Positions 7,783 through 12,471 of a stretch of DNA of 12,471 nt are shown here, piece after piece (positions within the stretch are counted from its first letter, which is position 1; the number at the start of each line of letters is the position of its first letter). The position numbers and the translations under genes are program-made. The DNA is from an uncultured Acetatifactor sp. (GTDB lineage Bacteria > Bacillota > Clostridia > Lachnospirales > Lachnospiraceae): assembly GCA_934394515.1 (NCBI GenBank), contig CAKRRU010000075.1:1-12471 (forward strand), given 5' to 3'. Below the pieces are notes generated by a model. That model was not told where the DNA came from. It saw only the letters and a list, made by a program, of their open reading frames with translations, and did no database searches.

Positions 7783-8769
7783 ATGAAGTGGGTAAAATTC
7801 AAAATAAAGACGGTAACCGAGGCGGAGGATATCATTATCAGCACGTTGTATGATCTGGGGCTGGAAGGTGCACAGATCGAGGATAAGGTGCCTCTGACCG
7901 CCATGGAGAAGGAGCAGATGTTCGTAGATATCCTGCCGGACGGACCGGAGGATGACGGCATCGCATACTTGAGCTTTTTCGTGGAGGAAAAAGAGGACGG
8001 CAGCCTGGAAGTGGCAGGAGAAAAGACGACTACCGAGGCCGTGCTTGCGGATGTAAAGCAGGAACTGGAAGATCTGCGTCAGTTTATGGACATCGGTGAA
8101 GGATCCGTTGCAGTGGATGAGACTGAGGACATCGACTGGATCAACAACTGGAAGCAGTATTTCCATCAGTTCTATATTGATGATATCCTGGTGATTCCTT
8201 CATGGGAGAATATTAAGCCGGAAGATACCGATAAAATGGTACTTCACATTGATCCCGGCACCGCTTTCGGCACCGGCATGCATGAGACCACACAGCTGTG
8301 CATCCGTCAGCTGCGTAAATTCATCACTCCCGAGACAGAGCTTCTGGATGTGGGGACCGGCAGCGGAATCCTGGCAATTTTGTCCCTGATGTTCGGTGCA
8401 AAGCATGCCGTGGGAACCGACCTGGACATCTGCGCTGTGGAGGCTGTGGCACAGAACTGCGAAGTGAACGGCATTGATCCGGCACAGTTCGACATGATGA
8501 TCGGCAACATCATTATGGATAAAGAAGTACAGGATAAGGTAGGCTATGAGTGCTACGATATCGTTGTAGCCAATATTCTGGCAGATGTGCTGGTACCGCT
8601 GACTCCCGTGATCGTGCACCAGCTGAAAAAGGGCGGTATCTATATTACCTCCGGTATCATTGATGATAAAGAGCAGACAGTTGTGGATGCAGTGAAGGCA
8701 GCAGGACTGGAAGTATTGGAAGTGACTTATCAGGGCGAATGGGTAAGTGTTACCGCAAGAAAGAATTAG
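7783..8769 (+). CDS. prmA: Ribosomal protein L11 methyltransferase PrmA
   Basis: A 328-residue cytoplasmic enzyme that uses S-adenosylmethionine to methylate ribosomal protein L11 on lysine side chains and the N terminus. An N-terminal recognition domain with WINNWKQYFHQFYI precedes the Rossmann-fold catalytic domain. Signature motifs are DPGTAFGTGMHETT (157-170), the SAM-binding loop LLDVGTGSGI (187-196) and VVANILADVL with N264. The length is a little above the roughly 290-315 usual for the family, through the acidic insert at about 50-85. AGGA at 7771-7774, 8 nt before the ATG, supports the start. In many Firmicutes prmA lies directly after dnaJ; here four envelope genes intervene and it probably shares their transcript. 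rsmE follows by 10 nt. Confidence 0.96.
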   Translation: MKWVKFKIKTVTEAEDIIISTLYDLGLEGAQIEDKVPLTAMEKEQMFVDILPDGPEDDGIAYLSFFVEEKEDGSLEVAGEKTTTEAVLADVKQELEDLRQFMDIGEGSVAVDETEDIDWINNWKQYFHQFYIDDILVIPSWENIKPEDTDKMVLHIDPGTAFGTGMHETTQLCIRQLRKFITPETELLDVGTGSGILAILSLMFGAKHAVGTDLDICAVEAVAQNCEVNGIDPAQFDMMIGNIIMDKEVQDKVGYECYDIVVANILADVLVPLTPVIVHQLKKGGIYITSGIIDDKEQTVVDAVKAAGLEVLEVTYQGEWVSVTARKN

Positions 8770-8779
8770 GAGCGTTTTC

Positions 8780-9526
8780 ATGTATCAGTTTTTTGTAGAA
8801 CCGGAGCAGATTGATGTGGCGGCAAAAAGCGTCATCATCCGGGGAACCGATGTCAATCATATCAAAAACGTACTGCGTATGCGTCCCGGTGAGGAAGTGG
8901 CGGTCAGCAACGGAATCGACGGAAAAGAATACCGTTGCGGAATCCTGGCGCTGGAAGAGGACTGCGTGCGTCTGGAACTGCGTTTTATCAAGGAAGACGG
9001 AGTGGAGCTCCCGGCGAAAATATACCTGTTCCAGGGACTGCCCAAGGCGGATAAGATGGAACTCATTATCCAGAAGGCGGTGGAACTGGGCGCTTTCCAG
9101 GTGATTCCCGTAGCCATGAAACGCTGCGTGGTCAAGCTGGATGAAAAAAAGGCAGATGCGAAGATCAAACGCTGGCAGGGCATTGCGGAAGCGGCTGCAA
9201 AACAGAGCAAACGCGGAGTGATCCCAACCGTGGCACCGGTCATGAACTATGCACAGGCAGTAAAGATGGCATCCGAAATGGATCTGAAGCTGGTGCCCTA
9301 TGAACTGGCAGAAGGCATGGAGCAGACGAAGCGGCTGATCGAGAGCGCAAAGCCCGGACAGCAGATCGCTGTCTTCATCGGCCCGGAAGGCGGATTCGAC
9401 CCGGAAGAGATCGGGATTGCGAAAGAGGCAGGAATCGAACCGATCACTTTGGGAAAGCGGATTTTACGCACCGAAACAGCAGGATTTACCACGATCGCAT
9501 GGCTGATGTATCAGCTGGAAATGTAG
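8780..9526 (+). CDS. rsmE: 16S rRNA (uracil-1498-N3) methyltransferase RsmE
   Basis: A 248-residue SPOUT-class methyltransferase that modifies U1498 in helix 44 of 16S rRNA. The N-terminal PUA-like domain (about 1-70, with the DVNHIKNVLRMRPGEEV motif) is followed by the knotted SAM-binding domain. That domain shows LFQGLPKADKMELIIQKAVELG, IAEAAAKQSKRG, FIGPEGGF (G201-G205) and LGKRILRTETA (224-234), all family hallmarks. The start at 8780 is chosen because TAGGAG at 8767-8772 overlaps the prmA stop codon and sits 7 nt upstream. The 10-nt gap indicates co-transcription, possibly translational coupling, with prmA. The length is normal for the family. Confidence 0.96.
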   Translation: MYQFFVEPEQIDVAAKSVIIRGTDVNHIKNVLRMRPGEEVAVSNGIDGKEYRCGILALEEDCVRLELRFIKEDGVELPAKIYLFQGLPKADKMELIIQKAVELGAFQVIPVAMKRCVVKLDEKKADAKIKRWQGIAEAAAKQSKRGVIPTVAPVMNYAQAVKMASEMDLKLVPYELAEGMEQTKRLIESAKPGQQIAVFIGPEGGFDPEEIGIAKEAGIEPITLGKRILRTETAGFTTIAWLMYQLEM

Positions 9527-9579
9527 TATGCAGACAGCACGGTAGACCTGCAAGCGGCATATTTTAATCATAAGAATAT

Positions 9580-9698
9580 AGTAACTGTTCAAAGTCGTCC
9601 CGGACTGTCAGACGCTTAAAGCTGCTGTAATATTTATATGGAGAAGCAACATCTGTCAGCGAACGCAAGGTAGCAAAATGGCGATTTGTGTACAGTTA
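9580..9698. repeat. Inverted-repeat-bounded element, possibly a dispersed repeat
   Basis: The segment opens with AGTAACTGTTCAAAGTCG and closes near TGTACAGTTATG, so TAACTGT (9582-9588) and ACAGTTA (9692-9698) form matching ends about 117 bp apart. The left end agrees at 14 of 18 positions with AGTAACTATTCAGAACCG at 12145-12162. Similar short ends in two unrelated spacers suggest copies of a small non-coding repeat, perhaps a MITE-like remnant. No transposase or clear target duplication is visible. Confidence 0.35.
9605..9633 (+). promoter_or_regulatory. Possible weak promoter for the desulfurase-thiI pair
   Basis: CTGTCA (9605-9610) and TAATAT (9628-9633) each match four of six sigma-A consensus bases and are spaced by 17 nt. 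It is the best pair I found in this spacer, but its quality is low and read-through from rsmE remains possible. Confidence 0.25.
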
Positions 9699-9748
9699 TG
9701 GAATAGATGCAGCCAAAAAGCTGTTCAGATAGTAAGGAGAAGAAGAGA

Positions 9749-10918
9749 ATGGAAGTCTATTTGGACAATTCCGCTACCACACGGACTTTCCCGGAGGTGG
9801 CAGAACTGATGACAAAGATCATGTGTGAAGATTACGGAAACCCTTCCAGCCTGCACATGAAGGGCGTTGAGGCGGAAAAATATCTCCGTTATGCCAAGGA
9901 GACTCTGGCAAGGATCCTGAAGGTGGAGGAGAGGGAGCTTTTGTTTACCTCCGGCGGAACAGAATCCGATAATATGGCGCTGATCGGTTGTGCGCTGGCA
10001 AACTGCCGCAGAGGCAACCATCTGATCACGACACAGATCGAACATCCTGCCATTCTGCAGACGATGCGATATTTAGAGACCCAGGGGTATCGTGTCACTT
10101 ATCTGCCGGTAGACAAGTGCGGACGTATCCGGCTGGAAGACCTTCACAGGGCGATGACACCGGAGACCATTCTGGTATCCATTATGCATACCAACAATGA
10201 GATCGGAGCATTGCAGCCTATCGAGGAAGCCGGTGCACTAATCAAGCAGATGAACCCGGATACGTTATTCCACGTGGATGCCGTGCAGGGGTTCGGAAAG
10301 TCCCGAATCTATCCCAAGAAGATGCACATTGACCTGTTGTCTGTCAGCGGTCATAAGATTCACGGCCCCAAGGGTGTGGGACTTTTGTATGTAGGCGATA
10401 AGGTAAAGATCCAGCCTATTGTATTCGGCGGCGGTCAGCAGCAGAATCTCCGTTCCGGTACAGAGAATGTTCCCGGAATTGCCGGACTTGCAAAAGCGGC
10501 GGAAATGCTGTACAGTCATTTTGATGAAGATCATGCAAGACTCTGCGCACTCAAGAGAAGATTTATCGAAGGCGTCGAAAGACTGGATCAGGTGAAGGTC
10601 AACGGACTTTTGCCGGATGCTCCTTATGGGGAAGGTACCGCAGCACACATCGTCAGCGTGTCTTTCGCAGGCGTAAGAAGCGAAGTGCTCCTGCATGCAC
10701 TGGAGGACAAGGGAATCTATGTATCTGCCGGCAGTGCATGCTCTGCGCACAAACCGCAGCCATCTGCTACACTGAAGGCTGTCGGCGTGGACAAATCGCT
10801 GCTGGATTCCACTATCAGATTCAGCTTTTCCGTATTTACCACGGAAGAAGAGATTGACGTGTGCCTTCAGGCATTGTACAATATAGTACCTATGTTGCGC
10901 AGATACAGTCGAAGATAA
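9749..10918 (+). CDS. Cysteine desulfurase (NifS/IscS family), probable ThiI partner
   Basis: A 389-residue PLP enzyme that removes sulfur from cysteine, giving alanine and an enzyme-bound persulfide. Visible hallmarks are the start EVYLDNSATT, FTSGGTESDN, EHPA, NNEIG, HVDAVQG (D177, Q180), the PLP lysine in SVSGHKIHGPKG (K203), SGTENV, and the persulfide-carrying Cys in SAGSACSAHKPQPS (C331). Length and loop fit the IscS-like group. The ATG at 9749 has AAGGAG 9 nt upstream; an in-frame upstream start at 9707 would add a 14-residue, non-conserved leader. thiI follows 33 nt later, the same pairing as nifZ-thiI of B. subtilis, so it likely supplies sulfur for tRNA 4-thiouridine. No iscU, sufU or iscR is nearby, so a role in iron-sulfur assembly is less likely but cannot be excluded. 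Confidence 0.93.
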   Translation: MEVYLDNSATTRTFPEVAELMTKIMCEDYGNPSSLHMKGVEAEKYLRYAKETLARILKVEERELLFTSGGTESDNMALIGCALANCRRGNHLITTQIEHPAILQTMRYLETQGYRVTYLPVDKCGRIRLEDLHRAMTPETILVSIMHTNNEIGALQPIEEAGALIKQMNPDTLFHVDAVQGFGKSRIYPKKMHIDLLSVSGHKIHGPKGVGLLYVGDKVKIQPIVFGGGQQQNLRSGTENVPGIAGLAKAAEMLYSHFDEDHARLCALKRRFIEGVERLDQVKVNGLLPDAPYGEGTAAHIVSVSFAGVRSEVLLHALEDKGIYVSAGSACSAHKPQPSATLKAVGVDKSLLDSTIRFSFSVFTTEEEIDVCLQALYNIVPMLRRYSRR

Positions 10919-10951
10919 CCCCTTCGATCAACCATCAGAAAGGAAACAAAC

Positions 10952-12133
10952 GTGTTTACATCATTTTTGATAAAATATGCCGAGATCGGCATTAAGGGAA
11001 AGAACCGTTATCTGTTCGAAGATGCTCTGGTACGCCAGATCAAATATGCTCTGAAAAAGTGTGAGGGAGAATTTCTGGTACACAAGACCCAGGGACGTAT
11101 CTTCGTAGATGCCGAGTCGGAATTTGACTATGATGAAGTAGTGGCACACCTGCAGAGAGTCTTCGGTATCTCCGGTATCTGCCCGGTAGTGCATGTACAG
11201 GATGAGGGCTTTGAAAAACTGTGTGAGACCGTGATCGATTATATTGCAAAGGTATATCCCGACTGCAACCAGACGTTTAAGGTAGCAGCGAGACGTGCGA
11301 GGAAAAATTATCCCAAGGATTCCATGACCATCAACATGGATATGGGAGAAGCAATCCTGAAGGCATATCCGGGCATGAAGGTGGATGTACATCATCCCGA
11401 TATCATGCTTAACATTGAGATCCGTGAAGAAATCTATATCTACTCCGTGATTCTGCCCGGTCCCGGAGGAATGCCCGTAGGTACCGGCGGTAAGGGTATG
11501 CTGCTGTTATCCGGCGGTATTGATTCTCCCGTGGCAGGCTATATGATCGCCAAGAGAGGTGTCAAGATCGATGCGGTATATTTCCATGCACCGCCATACA
11601 CCAGTGAACGTGCAAAGCAGAAGGTAGTAGACCTGGCGAAGATCGTTGCCCGTTACACCGGTCCGATTTATCTGCATGTGATCAACTTTACCGATATTCA
11701 GTTATATATTTATGAAAAATGTCCTCATGAGGAACTGACCATTATCATGCGCCGGTATATGATGCGTATCGCGGAACAGATCGCAAAGGAGACCGAGTGC
11801 CTGGGGCTGATCACCGGAGAGAGTATCGGACAGGTGGCATCCCAGACCATGAACTCCCTGATCGCTACCAACGAGGTGTGTGAGCTTCCGGTATATCGTC
11901 CGCTGATTGGCTTTGACAAGCAGGAGATCGTAGAAGTATCCGAGAAGATCGGTACGTATGAGACCTCCATTCTGCCTTACGAAGACTGCTGTACCATCTT
12001 CGTGGCAAAACATCCTGTGACGAAGCCCAATGTAAAAGTGATCCGCAGACATGAGCATAATCTGGATGAAAAGATCGATGAACTGGTGAAAACCGCACTG
12101 GAGACCAAAGAACTGATTATCGCAGAGGCGTAA
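10952..12133 (+). CDS. thiI: tRNA 4-thiouridine synthetase ThiI, without rhodanese domain
   Basis: A 393-residue enzyme that adenylates U8 of tRNA and inserts sulfur passed from a cysteine desulfurase. An N-terminal ferredoxin-like region and THUMP domain (about 1-165, opening with LIKYAEIGIKGKNR) precede the PP-loop ATPase domain with the ATP-binding SGGIDSP at 187-193 and ITGESIGQVASQT further on. The segment PYEDCCTIF holds two adjacent cysteines (C346, C347); one of them corresponds to the catalytic Cys344 of the E. coli protein. The E. coli enzyme (482 residues) has a C-terminal rhodanese domain; this one ends shortly after the PP-loop domain, as in B. subtilis, where the desulfurase donates sulfur directly. 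Translation starts at GTG 10952, supported by AGGA at 10941-10944, 7 nt upstream. It is the last gene of the pair. Confidence 0.96.
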   Translation: MFTSFLIKYAEIGIKGKNRYLFEDALVRQIKYALKKCEGEFLVHKTQGRIFVDAESEFDYDEVVAHLQRVFGISGICPVVHVQDEGFEKLCETVIDYIAKVYPDCNQTFKVAARRARKNYPKDSMTINMDMGEAILKAYPGMKVDVHHPDIMLNIEIREEIYIYSVILPGPGGMPVGTGGKGMLLLSGGIDSPVAGYMIAKRGVKIDAVYFHAPPYTSERAKQKVVDLAKIVARYTGPIYLHVINFTDIQLYIYEKCPHEELTIIMRRYMMRIAEQIAKETECLGLITGESIGQVASQTMNSLIATNEVCELPVYRPLIGFDKQEIVEVSEKIGTYETSILPYEDCCTIFVAKHPVTKPNVKVIRRHEHNLDEKIDELVKTALETKELIIAEA

Positions 12134-12145
12134 GCATAAATCCTG

Positions 12146-12196
12146 AGTAACTATTCAGAACCGAATGTGTAACAGGTGCTGGATAGTTACTTTTTA
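12146..12196 (+). terminator. Terminator after thiI
   Basis: AGTAACTATTCAG (12146-12158) pairs with CTGGATAGTTACT (12179-12191), 13 bp with one T-G pair, around a 20-nt loop, and runs straight into TTTTAT. The large loop is unusual; the left arm resembles the left end of the repeat-like element at 9580. Confidence 0.75.
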
Positions 12197-12226
12197 TGTA
12201 TAGATTTATGTAGGGAAAAAGCTAAT

Positions 12227-12265
12227 AAAAAACACCCGGAGAGGATTGCGTCTCTCAAGGTGTTT
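12227..12265 (-). terminator. Terminator of the HPr-like gene
   Basis: Read on the - strand, AAACACC-TT-GAGAG pairs with CTCTC-CG-GGTGTTT, and the 3' arm continues into a U run (the A run at 12227-12232 on the + strand). It is on the far side of the thiI terminator, so the two converging transcription units each have a stop signal. Confidence 0.8.
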
Positions 12266-12303
12266 CTCATTTCGTTATGTATTCGGTATTCTGAATCAGT
12301 AAC

Positions 12304-12471
12304 TTATACCAGATAAGGCTTTAATACTTCCAGAACCTCATCAGCGCCATCCTCTGCATGGATGTTCAGGTCGATAGGCTTGGAAAGATCCAGGCTGAAG
12401 ATACCCATGATGGACTTTGCATCAATTACGTATCTGCCGGATACAAGATCGAAATCATAATCGAACTTAGT
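12304..12471 (-). CDS. HPr-like phosphocarrier family protein, 5' end missing
   Basis: Fifty-five C-terminal residues are present, in frame to the window edge. KSIMGIFSLDLSKPIDLNIHAE aligns well with the KSIMGVMSL region of HPr, including the Ser equivalent to Ser46, the regulatory site phosphorylated by HPr kinase in Firmicutes (bases 12412-12414). The end EDGADEVLEVLKPYLV matches the final helix of HPr. About 20 residues are missing, including the place of the phosphoryl-accepting His15, so it cannot be told here whether this is a true PTS carrier or one of the short HPr-like proteins of Clostridia that lack that His. The promoter lies outside the window. Confidence 0.85.
   Translation of the reverse strand, partial: TKFDYDFDLVSGRYVIDAKSIMGIFSLDLSKPIDLNIHAEDGADEVLEVLKPYLV

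Larger units (their letters stand above)
9527..9748. other. Non-coding spacer between rsmE and the desulfurase gene
   Basis: The longest gap in the window (222 nt) holds no plausible gene. I see no convincing terminator for rsmE: a TATGC/GCATA pairing followed by TTTT at about 9528-9564 is too weak. It contains the repeat-like segment described separately, a possible weak promoter, and at 9734-9739 the AAGGAG site of the next gene. No T-box (AGGGTGG-type) sequence or other riboswitch was recognised. Confidence 0.6.

Noticed and set aside
9527..9748. A T-box or other riboswitch ahead of the cysteine desulfurase gene
   Set aside because: No T-box consensus, no specifier-like stem and no terminator just before the start codon could be found.

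Overview
The window looks like chromosomal DNA of an anaerobic Firmicute of class Clostridia, most likely a Lachnospiraceae-type gut bacterium. This rests on the gene order, the moderate base composition with AGGAG-type ribosome binding sites, and the style of the proteins (a four-zinc-motif DnaJ, YhgE/Pip proteins, a ThiI without a rhodanese domain, a short HPr-like protein). The assignment is an inference from familiarity, not a database match.

Layout. (1) 1-1026: the 3' part of dnaJ, closed by a long hairpin (1035-1091). (2) 1111-1139: a near-consensus sigma-A promoter (TTGACA, 17 nt, TACAAT) that starts a tightly packed run of six genes on the + strand. The first four are envelope genes: a polytopic O-antigen-ligase/polymerase-like protein (1184-2782), a YhgE/Pip protein (2816-5056), a small two-helix membrane protein of unknown function (5103-5636), and a second, divergent YhgE/Pip protein (5638-7767). 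They are followed, with gaps of 15 and 10 nt, by two translation-apparatus methyltransferases, prmA (7783-8769) and rsmE (8780-9526). (3) 9527-9748: a non-coding spacer with a repeat-like inverted element. (4) 9749-12133: a cysteine desulfurase and thiI, the sulfur-transfer pair for 4-thiouridine in tRNA, ended by a terminator. (5) 12304-12471: the 3' part of an HPr-like gene on the - strand, converging on thiI, with its own terminator.

How the genes work together. In many Firmicutes the order is hrcA-grpE-dnaK-dnaJ-prmA-rsmE. Here a 6.7-kb envelope cassette with its own promoter sits between dnaJ and prmA, and prmA and rsmE now appear to be transcribed with it. The desulfurase/thiI pair resembles the nifZ-thiI arrangement of Bacillus subtilis. 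Most of the window is ordinary housekeeping DNA. The part that deserves a second look is the envelope cassette, in particular the two YhgE/Pip paralogues flanking an unrecognised small membrane protein. No CRISPR array, transposase, rRNA or tRNA was seen.
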